This document shows positions 45,165-55,062 of a stretch of 64,000 nucleotides of DNA, in pieces. The DNA is taken from positions 73,437-137,436 of the forward strand of contig URAI01000001.1 in the NCBI GenBank assembly GCA_900545725.1. Direction: 5' to 3'. The DNA is from an uncultured Eubacterium sp. (GTDB lineage Bacteria > Bacillota > Clostridia > Lachnospirales > Lachnospiraceae). Made by a program: the position numbers and the translations under genes. How positions within the stretch are numbered: position 1 is the first letter of the stretch; every line of letters begins with the position of its first letter. The notes under the pieces were generated by a model. That model worked only from the letters and a program-made list of their open reading frames with translations. It was not told the DNA's origin and searched no databases.

Positions 45165-46340
45165 TTACATTATTTTTTTCAGATATGAAATAACCGGCGC
45201 TGGAATTAACGCCTTTATACGTTCCTTAAGACACAGACCAACTTTTAGTTTATTAATATAATCTCTATCCTGTATCTCTTTATAGAAAGTATCTCTTGCT
45301 GCCGGTCTTAAAGTAGCCGCTTTAAGATTTGCCTGCTTTGCCATGGCTTCTTTTACAGTTGCTTTAGTAATATCTGCATATTTGCTAATACTGTCTGAAA
45401 GCATCTGTCCTTTTTTTGTGTTTACAAGTACTGATGATACTCCAAGGGCAGAGGAAAACTCAGGATGGCTCTTATAAATCCCCCAGAAATCTCCAACAGT
45501 TATATCACTTACTCTTTTAATATCAGAATAAGGACATGTATAACAGCTTTCCCTGTAACAGTCACCATCCATGAAGTGCTTACCATAACGATCCAGTTTA
45601 ATGGCTCCGCTCTTTGATTTATTCTGTGTCTTTAACGTATACTGTTCTGCCCAGCCTCTTTTTTCCTTAGAACGAAAATTAAAAGATACTATTTTTCCCT
45701 TCAGCTTATCCTCCTGATAAGCAAGATACTTCTTAAATAAAAGTGGTGATGGAACTCCATGACATATCAGATCAACTGTATACAGCTTATCATATTCCTT
45801 GTTGCCAAGAAATGCATATAAACCCGCAATCTGACAAGGTGTCCCTGTAAACAAAACCATCTTTCCACTATCCAGCTTTTCTTTTGCTTTAGAATAACAA
45901 CTGCCAATATCTGACTGAACGTATTTTGAAGACTGGATTCTTTTAAGGCTTTCTTTATCTGTCAATTCTATATGTTTAACTAACATGTCAGTATCGTATG
46001 CACATCCATATACAACACCACCTTTATCAATAACATAGCCTGCAAATACATCTGATGCACCACCGGATGCCGAGCTTAGTATTCTCTTTTTATCCTTATT
46101 TTTTAGTGCATATACACTTATAGGCTGTCTTTTTTGTGGTATATTTACAGCCGGACAGGAATTAACACACACCTTACAGCCTATACATTTATCATTATCT
46201 ATAACAGGATATAGAAAGCCTTCCTTATCGGGCATTATACTTATACAATTCTTCGGGCATTTCTGTTCACAGCTCCTACAGCCCACACAGCTTTTTCCTA
46301 CTGATTGGACAGTAGTATATCTCTTATCTGTATTATTCAT
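45165..46340 (-). CDS. FrhB-type iron-sulfur protein, second copy
   Basis: 391 residues. Two N-terminal 4Fe-4S motifs (CVGCRSCEQKCP and CIGCKVCVNSCP) and the FrhB domain with 'SASGGASDVF', 'GTPCQIAGLYAF' and 'GDFWGI' are clear. It is a paralogue of the protein at 42731 with the same order of domains. It lies downstream of a GT4 and a pyruvyltransferase gene. The role is unknown, perhaps redox-linked modification of the sugar. Confidence 0.85.
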   Translation of the reverse strand: MNNTDKRYTTVQSVGKSCVGCRSCEQKCPKNCISIMPDKEGFLYPVIDNDKCIGCKVCVNSCPAVNIPQKRQPISVYALKNKDKKRILSSASGGASDVFAGYVIDKGGVVYGCAYDTDMLVKHIELTDKESLKRIQSSKYVQSDIGSCYSKAKEKLDSGKMVLFTGTPCQIAGLYAFLGNKEYDKLYTVDLICHGVPSPLLFKKYLAYQEDKLKGKIVSFNFRSKEKRGWAEQYTLKTQNKSKSGAIKLDRYGKHFMDGDCYRESCYTCPYSDIKRVSDITVGDFWGIYKSHPEFSSALGVSSVLVNTKKGQMLSDSISKYADITKATVKEAMAKQANLKAATLRPAARDTFYKEIQDRDYINKLKVGLCLKERIKALIPAPVISYLKKIM

Positions 46341-46441
46341 ATCAATCCTTATTTTTTTATAATCTTAATTTAATGGGCATTTTAATAATACACATTCTTA
46401 ATAAGCAGCATACTATATAACATGTTGCATTATATGCCCTG

Positions 46442-47596
46442 TCAACTCTTTATACCTGACTTTTCAAGATAATAATTCTGCATCTTTACAGCCGTCTCAT
46501 CCATATCAAAGCCTGATTTAACAATATATTTCTTCATATTCTTATGACAATATTCATTCTCTGCCATATCAATTGCCGCCTTCGCCCACAGGATTGGTGA
46601 CTTACTTAATTCCATCTTCTTATAAAGAGGTGTTACACATGCCTCCTTTGGGAATCCATCTGAACATATAACAGGAATACCAGCAGCCTGCGCTTCTATT
46701 GCAACAATTCCAAGTCCTTCAAATAACGATGGAAATATACATACATCCGTTGCCTGATATATATAATCCATATCTTTTCTATTGCCTAAGAATATAACAT
46801 CTTTTTCAAGACCTAATGACCTGACTTTATTTTCTATTTCTTCTTTAAGTGGTCCTGAACCCACTAATATAAGTACCGCATCAGCTCTTAACTTCTTAAT
46901 CTCATTGAATACTTCAAGTAAAAATGTATGATTTTTCTGTGGATGAAGTCTTCCAACATGTCCTACAACGAAATTATTTTCTATCCCAAGTTCATGTCTT
47001 GCCACCTGTCTCTTATCATTATCAGCAATAAATCTTGAAGAATCTATTGCATTTTTAAGGACTTTAAACTTCTTATTCTTAAAAAGATATTCTCCTGCCT
47101 CCTGTGAACATGCAAAGAGGTCTGTAGCATTAATAGTATATAACTTCTGCATACATAGCTTGATAAGCCATTTGGCATCATGCACAGTCTCATTATTATG
47201 TGAATGTGCAATTCTTACCGGAATACCGGCTTTTTTAATGATATCAAGGCACAAAAAACCAATAGTATATGCATGTACATGCACAACCTTATATTCTTTA
47301 TGCTCTTTAAAAAACTTCTTCAGCTGATGTCTGAACTTAAAAACATTATAATCCTCTCTTATAGAGGTATAATATACATGTCCACCCATTGCAGTAATCT
47401 CATCATCATAAAACTGCTTTTCAGAATATTCCACAAGAAAATCAAATTGCAGCTTAGTCCTGTCAATCTTTCTATATATATTCATAAGCAGTGCCTGTGT
47501 TCCGCCCGCTTCCATTCTCTGCAAAATATGTAATACACGTACCGGTTCTGATGATATTCCTTCCGCATTATTTTTCATATCCACCTGATTATTCAC
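46442..47596 (-). CDS. Glycosyltransferase family 4 (EpsF-like)
   Basis: 384 residues starting at a GTG after ATGGAGATTT; the ATG four codons earlier is part of the ribosome binding site. 'RVLHILQRMEAGGTQALLMNIYRKID' and 'VGHVGRLHPQKNH', 'PSLFEGLGIVAIEAQAAGIPVICSD' are GT4 features. The start overlaps the end of the pyruvyltransferase gene by 8 bases, so translation is coupled. Confidence 0.85.
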   Translation of the reverse strand: MNNQVDMKNNAEGISSEPVRVLHILQRMEAGGTQALLMNIYRKIDRTKLQFDFLVEYSEKQFYDDEITAMGGHVYYTSIREDYNVFKFRHQLKKFFKEHKEYKVVHVHAYTIGFLCLDIIKKAGIPVRIAHSHNNETVHDAKWLIKLCMQKLYTINATDLFACSQEAGEYLFKNKKFKVLKNAIDSSRFIADNDKRQVARHELGIENNFVVGHVGRLHPQKNHTFLLEVFNEIKKLRADAVLILVGSGPLKEEIENKVRSLGLEKDVIFLGNRKDMDYIYQATDVCIFPSLFEGLGIVAIEAQAAGIPVICSDGFPKEACVTPLYKKMELSKSPILWAKAAIDMAENEYCHKNMKKYIVKSGFDMDETAVKMQNYYLEKSGIKS

Positions 47597-48725
47597 ACAA
47601 ATCTCCATTTCTTCCTATTGCATTTTTTAAATAGTCATATGTATTCTTACGTTCTTCTTTTATTATCATATCTGTATCAGTATAATCAACTGCTTTAGCA
47701 AGTATATTATCAATATCCTCAAGACTTTCTGCAATTCTGTCCTCAAGCTTAAGACGAATAAGCAGGTCTGTCAGCTTTTGTGAATTGCCATATCCTGAAT
47801 TTCTTACAAGCGAAACAAACCGTCTGTGCGTAATTACTGATAATATAGTCCCATGAAATGTATCTGTAACCACGCAGGATGAATTCTTAAAATATGCTAT
47901 TACATCAAAAGGTGAACAGTCGATAAACTTATCACAACAGTTCTGTATTCCACCTATACAATATATCTTAAGCCCCCTGCGGTCTGCATAAGCTCTTATC
48001 TTCTTACATTCCTCCTTAGAAAATCTTCCCGAATATCCATAAAGAATCATGTAATTCTTATCAGTAATTTCTTTCTTTATCTTATCACATTTTCCAATAT
48101 AATCATATGCAAGAACCGGATCAAGATTGTATACAGGTTCTTTTCCTATAAGTTTTTTCACAACCTCACCCGTATTATTATCCCTTACTGATATATCATC
48201 AAATGCTTTAAGCCATTCTGCAACTTTATCCTTAACCTTATATTTCACAAGCTTATCATACGTTGTATTACCGCATGAAGCTGCATAAGTTATAAGCTTT
48301 CCGGCTCTATTACCGACTCCGAAAAGCTCAGGTGCAAATCCAACATTGGTATTATTCTGCACACAGTTAAACACTTCATCGCTTCCTATAACAAGCACAT
48401 CCACTTTTGGATTATAATTCATCTTATCATCAATCCCAAGATACGGATAATTATTAGCCGCATAATTCTTTTTATATTTTATGAACTTTATTTTATCTTT
48501 AAGTGATGCATTATATCTTAATGTTTCGCTTACCTTTGAAAGCTTTCTTTTAATACCAGTCCCACCATCTGCCTTAATAAGACATTCCCCCGGATGGTAA
48601 TCTGCAAATTCAACCTCACAGCCAAGTTCCTTTAATATCTCTTTAAGTCCATAGGCCTGTAAAAATGAACCGTAATTATATATTCTGTGCATTGATAAGA
48701 TACCTGCTTTAGGTTTATTTTTCAT
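47589..48725 (-). CDS. Polysaccharide pyruvyltransferase family protein
   Basis: 378 residues from the ATG after AAATGAGGATTAAT. 'AGILSMHRIYNYGSFLQAYGLKEIL' opens the family, with 'VLVIGSDEVFN' and 'VVTDTFHGTILSVI' further on. Members transfer pyruvate from PEP as a ketal onto a sugar, making the glycan acidic. It is the first gene after the terminator of the LRR gene. Confidence 0.85.
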   Translation of the reverse strand: MKNKPKAGILSMHRIYNYGSFLQAYGLKEILKELGCEVEFADYHPGECLIKADGGTGIKRKLSKVSETLRYNASLKDKIKFIKYKKNYAANNYPYLGIDDKMNYNPKVDVLVIGSDEVFNCVQNNTNVGFAPELFGVGNRAGKLITYAASCGNTTYDKLVKYKVKDKVAEWLKAFDDISVRDNNTGEVVKKLIGKEPVYNLDPVLAYDYIGKCDKIKKEITDKNYMILYGYSGRFSKEECKKIRAYADRRGLKIYCIGGIQNCCDKFIDCSPFDVIAYFKNSSCVVTDTFHGTILSVITHRRFVSLVRNSGYGNSQKLTDLLIRLKLEDRIAESLEDIDNILAKAVDYTDTDMIIKEERKNTYDYLKNAIGRNGDLCE

Positions 48726-48939
48726 ATTAATCCTCATTTCTACTCTATTGCGAAGCGGCGAAGAAACTTTCACACAGTTGTTTTTCCTCTGCCATTAAAT
48801 AATATTTTTACCACGTAACAAATAGCTTTGTTATACATACACAAATGCATAACGTTTTAATTATAACTTAAATATATATATACTTCAATATATATATACT
48901 TCAATATGTCATAAAATATATTTTATAACATATTCAAAA
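48726..48939. other. AT-rich leader of the pyruvyltransferase operon
   Basis: It contains ATATATATACTTCA repeated twice at about 48873-48906. No clear promoter could be fixed in this composition and no gene is seen. Confidence 0.25.
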
Positions 48940-49000
48940 AACTGCCGTATCATGCTTAATAATCTGTAAAGATTATTATCAATTATATGATACGACAGTT
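48940..49000 (-). terminator. Terminator of the LRR surface protein gene
   Basis: On the minus strand AACTGTCGTATCAT pairs with ATGATACGGCAGTT, with an inner AATAATC/GATTATT stem, followed by TTTTTTG. It lies 65 bp after the LRR stop. Confidence 0.85.
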
Positions 49001-49064
49001 CTGTCATTTTCTGATAAACGATTAAAGCTATATTAAATATCATTTATCAGATGTTATTCAATTA

Positions 49065-52000
49065 TTACTTTGTTGTCTTAAGATTCATTGGTGTACTTCT
49101 TACTACATTACCTTTAGAATCCTTAACATCTACATAGAATACTCTGTTTCCTGCACTTGAAGCCTTCCATGTAATTGCATTAGTTGCACTGAAGTTACTT
49201 ATAAGTCCCCACTTGTTTGTATTCTTATTATATACAATAAACTTATATGTATATCCACCATTACCGCCTGTGGCTGTAGCTGCAAGCATTACATTAGAAC
49301 CAGCCTTATTGGCATTAGTGCTTATTGTTGAAGTAACCTTAATATCTGCTCCTGCCTTAACTGTACTTACTGCACTTCTTGTTACATTGCCCTTAGCATC
49401 CTTGATATCTACATAGAACTTTCTCGTTCCATTGCTTGATGCCTTCCATGAGCATGTACTCTTAGAACTGTAATCCTGTACCTTGCCCCACTGCTTTGTC
49501 GCCTCGTTATATACGATGAACTTATACTGGTAATTGCCATATCCACCTGAAGCAGTAGCTGTAAGCTTAACTGTACCTCCAAGGTTGACCTGTGACGTAC
49601 TTGCCTTAAGTGATGCTGTAAGCTTGCTTGCACTTATATTAATGTTCATAGCTGCACTTCTTGCAACATTGCCATTACTATCCTTAATATCTACATAGAA
49701 CTTTCTGTTACCTGCTGTTGCATTAGCCATATTCCATGTACATGTATTCTTAGAGCTGTAATCCTGTACTATACCCCATTTTTTTGTTGCCTCATTGTAT
49801 ACAATAAACTTATACTGACAGCTTCCACTTGCATCCTTTGCATTAGCTGTAAACTGTACAGTCTTATCTACCTGCTTATATGAGGCAGCAGCCCTGAATT
49901 CCTTATTAACATTAGTAACGGCCTGACTTAATACTTCCTTACCTGTACTGTCCTTAACTTTAACATAGAATTTTCTGTTACCAGCTGTAGAAGCTGTCCA
50001 TGTAAATCCACCTGATGGACCATAATCCTCTACAAGTCCCCATTTCTTAGTATCCTCATTATATACAACAAGCTTATATGTATAACTGTTAGAGCCGCCT
50101 GTTGCTACAGCCTGAATACTCACTACATCACCCTTCCATGTATTATCAGAAGGATTAATTACAACTTTAACAGATAATGGCTGTGAATACGTCTTAAATG
50201 TATGACCATATTGACCTGCATAACTTTCTGCCGCTGAACCCTTAACACCTTCTATTGTAAAAGTACCACATCCAGCAAAAGCCTGATCATCAATACTTGA
50301 TACTGTTGATGGCAATGTCACTACTGAAAGGCTCTTATCCTGATAAAAAGCAGCATATTTTATGCTCTGGTTAGCATAACTATACTGTCCTTCTTCCCAT
50401 GATACTTTCTCTAATGCAGTACAATTTCTCATTGCATAATTTTCAATAGTAGTATAATTACCCGGTATTGATAAGCTTGTAAGTGACTGGCAGTTCTCAA
50501 ATGCATAGCTTTCAATAACTGAATCATTAACACCCTTTGCAATGGTTATATCCTTAAGCGATATACAATTTCTAAAGCAACCGTAAGGAATACTTTTTAC
50601 CGTAGATGGAATAGATGCTTTTTGAAGTCCCTCGCAATTATCAAATGCAGAGTCTCCTATCTGCTCTACTCCTTCCGGAATAACAGTCTGTATTAATGCC
50701 TTACATCCTGAAAAAGCTGAATCACCTATAGTCTTAAGTGTTGTAGAAAGCTTAATACTTTTTAATGAGCTGCAACCATAAAATGCCTCTCTTCCTATTG
50801 ACTGGTTGGCAAATTCATATGAACTCTTTTTATAATCCAATGTCTCTAATGATGTACAGCCACTAAATGCATAATTACCAATTATATAATAATTACCTGG
50901 AATAGTTATGTTCTTTAATGATGTACAGCCCTTAAATGCATGGCTTCCAATTACGGAATCATTATTCTTACCTGCTGTAATGCTTACATTAGTAAGTGAT
51001 ATACAATTCTCAAATGCACCATCATAGCTGTTAGTGCTTCCAATGTTTTTCATTGTAGAAGGAATTGTTACACTTGTAAGTGCCTTACAATTCTTAAATG
51101 CTTCTCCACCTATATCAGTAACACCCTCTGGAATTGTAAGCTTTAAAATATTAGTTGACTCAAATGCACCATTACTGATTCCTACAAGTCCTTTGCCAAA
51201 AGATACTGTTGATAAACTGCCACACTCCTTAAATGATTCATATCCTATATAATGTTCAATATTATTAACTGATGCTGCATATGTGAAGTTCTTTAAGGAA
51301 TTACAGCCTGCAAATGCCTCTCTACCGATATTTTTATAGTTTCCCGGTACTGTTACTGATATAAGTGATTTACAATTCTTAAAAGCATAATCTCCTATTT
51401 CTGCCTGTGTATTACCAGCCTTTATTGTAACTGTTGTAAGTCCGCTGCAATCCTCAAAAGCTCCGCCATAATAGCTTTGACCACTAATACTTGTTACCGT
51501 TGATGGAATTGTAATGCTCTTTAACATATTACAGCTCTTAAAAGCCGCTGACTCAATTGATGTAAGACCTTCTGAAAGATTAACCGTTGCCAATCTTGTA
51601 CATTCTAAAAATGCATCCTGACAGATCTTTTTTGTTCCAGCCGGAATGTCGATGGCAGTAAGTGCTGTACAGTTATTAAATGCATATCTTCCAATGCTTT
51701 CAAGACCTGCACCTAACTTAACTGTTGTAAGTGCCTGACAGTTCTGGAATACATAGCTTTCTATAACATGATTAATATTTTTAACAGAAGCTGCATAATT
51801 AACAGTCTTTAATGCACTACAGTCCTTAAATGCATAATCCTTAATATTGCTGTAATTACCAGGTATTGTAATACTTGTAAGTGACTTACATCCCTGAAAT
51901 GTATTACTTCCCATAATTGCTGACTTATTACCAGCTTTTAAAGTAACGCTTGTTAATGATACACAATTCTGGAATACACCATCGTAGCTATACAATGCAC

Positions 52001-53267
52001 CAAGCTGTGTAACTGTTGATGGAACCGTTACTGACTTAAGTGACTTACAGCCATAGAATGCGCCATAATCAACCTTTGTAACACCCTCCGGTATATTAAC
52101 AGATGCAAGTGCCGTACAGTTATAAAACGCATCATATCCGATACTTCTTACGCTGCCTGAAAGAGTAATGCCTGTAAGTGATGAACAACCATAAAATGCC
52201 CTGTTTCCAATATTCTGTTCATACTTTGCTCCATTATATACCACCTTGGCAAGTGAACGGCAGCCTGAAAATGCGCTGTCATATATATTAGTATAATTAG
52301 CAGGTATTGTTATTGTCTTAAGTGATATACAGCCACTAAATGCACTTGAGCCGATATAAGCTTTATTTGTTCCACCCTTAATTGTAACAGTCTTCAGATT
52401 CGAGCAGCCCTCAAAAGCACCATTGCCATATGTACTACCAAGCTCTGTAACAGATGCAGGAATATTTACCTCTGTAATCTTAGTATTATTATAAAATGCT
52501 CCGCTTTGAATTTCTGTAACAGGATAATTACCAATCTTTGCAGGAATATTAACAGTTCCACCATTACCTGTATATCCTGTGATTGTAATCTCATTATTAT
52601 AAGTATTAATACTATACGTCAGACCATTATAGCTTTCTGCTGCTGCATCTGGCTCTTCAATACCTTCTGTTAAGCCAGCAGCCTGTGATTTATCAGTCTC
52701 CTGTGTTATCTGTTCTGCAGCAGTCTGATTTTCTTCCGTAGTTGCATTTTCTGCTGTTGTCTGCTGTGGTTTTGTCTTGTTAAAATCATTAACATCTGTA
52801 GAGGTTTCTGTAACCGTCTGTGATGATTTTTTCGTTTCTGTTGTAATATCTGATGTAATCTCTTTTGTAATATCTGCCTTAGCTGTTGTCTTTTCAATGG
52901 CAGCCTTTGCAGCTTCTGTTGTCTCTTCTACAGTCTTATCATCCTTCTTTTCTATCTCTGACTGTTCATCCTTAACTGTTGCTGCTCCTTCTACCGTTTG
53001 TGTTAAAGCCTTCTCATCTGACTTCTTTTCCTCTGTTGCAGCTGCTTCACTATCTTCTTTAACCGTTGTTGTTTCAGTAACATCTAATACTTCACTATTA
53101 TCTATACCACCTGCAGCATCTTCTGTTACCGTCTTAACAGCTACAATCTTAGTATTTTGAAATTCTGCTGCCATCGCCTGTGTGACCGCCGCATCTGATG
53201 ACACCATTCCAGCCCCCATTGCAACAGTCATTCCCATTGCAAGAGCACGTCTTATAGCGTTATTCAT
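49065..53267 (-). CDS. BspA-type leucine-rich repeat surface protein
   Basis: 1400 residues from the ATG after AGGAGAAAGTGTAT. A signal peptide ends near Ala34 ('AVTQAMAAE'). Residues about 35-205 are a Thr/Glu/Lys-rich linker. More than 20 LRR_5/BspA repeats fill about 220-1030, with units such as 'AFEGCSNLKTVTI' and 'IGSSAFSGCISLKTITIP'. Four C-terminal repeats of about 95 residues carry 'YKFIVYNEATKKWG' and 'GNRKFYVDIKDS'. There is no LPxTG or membrane anchor, so attachment to the wall is by another route. It is an adhesin or glycan-binding candidate inside the polysaccharide locus. Confidence 0.88.
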   Translation of the reverse strand: MNNAIRRALAMGMTVAMGAGMVSSDAAVTQAMAAEFQNTKIVAVKTVTEDAAGGIDNSEVLDVTETTTVKEDSEAAATEEKKSDEKALTQTVEGAATVKDEQSEIEKKDDKTVEETTEAAKAAIEKTTAKADITKEITSDITTETKKSSQTVTETSTDVNDFNKTKPQQTTAENATTEENQTAAEQITQETDKSQAAGLTEGIEEPDAAAESYNGLTYSINTYNNEITITGYTGNGGTVNIPAKIGNYPVTEIQSGAFYNNTKITEVNIPASVTELGSTYGNGAFEGCSNLKTVTIKGGTNKAYIGSSAFSGCISLKTITIPANYTNIYDSAFSGCRSLAKVVYNGAKYEQNIGNRAFYGCSSLTGITLSGSVRSIGYDAFYNCTALASVNIPEGVTKVDYGAFYGCKSLKSVTVPSTVTQLGALYSYDGVFQNCVSLTSVTLKAGNKSAIMGSNTFQGCKSLTSITIPGNYSNIKDYAFKDCSALKTVNYAASVKNINHVIESYVFQNCQALTTVKLGAGLESIGRYAFNNCTALTAIDIPAGTKKICQDAFLECTRLATVNLSEGLTSIESAAFKSCNMLKSITIPSTVTSISGQSYYGGAFEDCSGLTTVTIKAGNTQAEIGDYAFKNCKSLISVTVPGNYKNIGREAFAGCNSLKNFTYAASVNNIEHYIGYESFKECGSLSTVSFGKGLVGISNGAFESTNILKLTIPEGVTDIGGEAFKNCKALTSVTIPSTMKNIGSTNSYDGAFENCISLTNVSITAGKNNDSVIGSHAFKGCTSLKNITIPGNYYIIGNYAFSGCTSLETLDYKKSSYEFANQSIGREAFYGCSSLKSIKLSTTLKTIGDSAFSGCKALIQTVIPEGVEQIGDSAFDNCEGLQKASIPSTVKSIPYGCFRNCISLKDITIAKGVNDSVIESYAFENCQSLTSLSIPGNYTTIENYAMRNCTALEKVSWEEGQYSYANQSIKYAAFYQDKSLSVVTLPSTVSSIDDQAFAGCGTFTIEGVKGSAAESYAGQYGHTFKTYSQPLSVKVVINPSDNTWKGDVVSIQAVATGGSNSYTYKLVVYNEDTKKWGLVEDYGPSGGFTWTASTAGNRKFYVKVKDSTGKEVLSQAVTNVNKEFRAAASYKQVDKTVQFTANAKDASGSCQYKFIVYNEATKKWGIVQDYSSKNTCTWNMANATAGNRKFYVDIKDSNGNVARSAAMNINISASKLTASLKASTSQVNLGGTVKLTATASGGYGNYQYKFIVYNEATKQWGKVQDYSSKSTCSWKASSNGTRKFYVDIKDAKGNVTRSAVSTVKAGADIKVTSTISTNANKAGSNVMLAATATGGNGGYTYKFIVYNKNTNKWGLISNFSATNAITWKASSAGNRVFYVDVKDSKGNVVRSTPMNLKTTK

Positions 53268-53371
53268 ATACACTTTCTCCTTTTATCCTAAAATTAATAC
53301 CATGCTTTTAGTTTATAAAACATAGATAAATTGTATAAATTATTAATATTTTATAAACTGCATTTATGATT

Positions 53372-53401
53372 ATAATATAACTTTTATTTTTTGATTGTCA
53401 A
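53372..53401 (-). promoter_or_regulatory. Promoter of the LRR surface protein gene
   Basis: TTGACA (53401-53396) is followed after 18 bp by TATTAT (53377-53372) on the minus strand, about 100 bp before the start codon. Matching -35 and spacing make it a likely vegetative promoter. Confidence 0.55.
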
Positions 53402-53505
53402 TAATAATATATAATTCTTAATGTATACAAATCATTATATATTAACCATTACCGCATACACCTTTTATGTACGCTGTATTAAACAATACTTCCCTATATA
53501 TAACA

Positions 53506-53542
53506 ATAGTTACCGCCTGCAGAGATATCCACAAACAGTAAC
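53506..53542. terminator. Weak hairpin after the SGNH hydrolase gene
   Basis: TAGTTAC and GTAACTA pair around about 23 bases. The T-run is weak (TTGTTAT), so it may be only a partial terminator. It lies between the SGNH gene and the LRR promoter. Confidence 0.35.
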
Positions 53543-53598
53543 TATAATATAGTATAAAAATATAAGACTAATACTTTTCTTATTGTTTTACCGATATA

Positions 53599-54888
53599 TT
53601 ACCAGTAACCAAGTTCCTTACCTTTCAAATATATCCCCTTTGCTTTGGAATAATATCCATATTCATTGAAATGTGTCCAATCATATCTTAAGGATACAGG
53701 AATCCTTCCCCTGCTAAGATATTCCCTGTCTTCATCAGTCTTAGTAAGCCATGCATCGTTAAGACCATTTTCAAGAAGATACAATCTTGTATTAAAAAAA
53801 TGTGCTCCAAACTCTTCTGATAAGGCACGTTCCCACTTAGTTTCCCAAAAACCTGCATATGTACCATCACTGTTATATTCAGACTGGCTTATATCAGCAG
53901 AGGTTCCCGGGTCATCCGTATCACCTACTATAATATAATCATCCGCACCAGAATCATCTATTATTCTATGATACTGTTCAATTAATGTATCATAATTGTC
54001 ATTCCAGCCGCCATTACTTCCAATCTCAATTATAACACAGTCATCGGTATTTCCATCTGAATAATACCACTCCGCATTATCTGTTATATCATCAGAACCC
54101 AGTCCCGGAAATCCGAAATTATTAACCTTGCAATCATCTACACGTTCCTGTAAAAACTCAGGATATCCCTTGTTAGATATATCTACAATCCCCTCGTCAG
54201 TCTGCATATAGGCAGTTCCCATTCCAACACCTGCTGTCATGCTGTCTCCCCAGCAGCTTATTGTATAACGAGGCTCCTCCGGCTCAGGTGTAATATCTCC
54301 AGCCATTCCATTAGTCACTTCATAAACTTTACCGTCACATTCAACAGTTCCGGTAAATGTAAAATCTATATTTCCATTATTATAATACCATGCACCTGCT
54401 TCATTATATCCAATCCCTGTATAATCCCATATAAGATTTCCATTGATGTAATACCACCATCCTGCACTGTTAAAAGCCATCCCCGTATAATCAGCACTCT
54501 GTACTCCTCTTATAAAATATGCCCATCCTGTCTGTGCATCTCCCATTCCGGTATATCCATCGTCCACACTGCCCTCAATAAAACGATACCATATGCCATC
54601 CATATTAGCAAAACCATAATATGTATATAGAAGTTTACTTCCATTATACTTTTCCTCTGTAATATAATCCACTGTCATACTATCATCTGGAACTTTATAT
54701 TTATCTGCAAAATAATTGTCTGCCACATAATTATTAGCTGCAGTGATATCTCCTGATACCGCAGCCTGTGTATATATCACTTCCGAATGTATAGCTGCAA
54801 GCGCTATTACAATAAAAGCAGCTATCCATAAATATTTACAACACAATGCTGACAGGATAGATCCTGCCTGTCTCATTCTTATATTCAT
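53599..54888 (-). CDS. SGNH/GDSL hydrolase with wall-binding repeats
   Basis: 429 residues. A signal or membrane segment (about 18-38) is followed by five or six repeats of about 20 residues like 'GWWYYINGNLIWDYTGIGYN', similar to CW_binding/choline-binding repeats, and then an SGNH esterase domain with GDSMTAG (block I), 'IEIGSNGGWND' (block III, with Gly and Asn) and 'DWTHFNEYGY' (Asp and His of block V). It probably removes acetyl or other ester groups from the cell-wall glycan outside the cell. Its gene is next to the LRR protein gene. Confidence 0.82.
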   Translation of the reverse strand: MNIRMRQAGSILSALCCKYLWIAAFIVIALAAIHSEVIYTQAAVSGDITAANNYVADNYFADKYKVPDDSMTVDYITEEKYNGSKLLYTYYGFANMDGIWYRFIEGSVDDGYTGMGDAQTGWAYFIRGVQSADYTGMAFNSAGWWYYINGNLIWDYTGIGYNEAGAWYYNNGNIDFTFTGTVECDGKVYEVTNGMAGDITPEPEEPRYTISCWGDSMTAGVGMGTAYMQTDEGIVDISNKGYPEFLQERVDDCKVNNFGFPGLGSDDITDNAEWYYSDGNTDDCVIIEIGSNGGWNDNYDTLIEQYHRIIDDSGADDYIIVGDTDDPGTSADISQSEYNSDGTYAGFWETKWERALSEEFGAHFFNTRLYLLENGLNDAWLTKTDEDREYLSRGRIPVSLRYDWTHFNEYGYYSKAKGIYLKGKELGYW

Positions 54889-54926
54889 AATAATCCCCCC
54901 AAATTCTACAGATTTATCTTAAACTT

Positions 54927-54977
54927 TAAAAAGCCATATCTGATAATAAAACTTTATCAGATATGACCTTTTTTTAC
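54927..54977. terminator. Hairpin terminator after the second pyruvyltransferase gene
   Basis: CATATCTGATAA pairs with TTATCAGATATG. On the minus strand GGC is followed by TTTTTAAA, and the other side also has T-rich bases, so it could act in both directions. Confidence 0.75.
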
Positions 54978-55062
54978 AATATTTTTAACACAATTGTAAA
55001 TATATTTTATATTATTTTAATATTAATAAAGCTCCTAATGCAGCAGCCCTGTATGCCATATA

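Noticed and set aside
48870..48910. Possible promoter or operator from the repeated ATATATATACTTCA
   Set aside because: Such AT dinucleotide runs occur by chance at this composition and no -35/-10 pair could be fixed.
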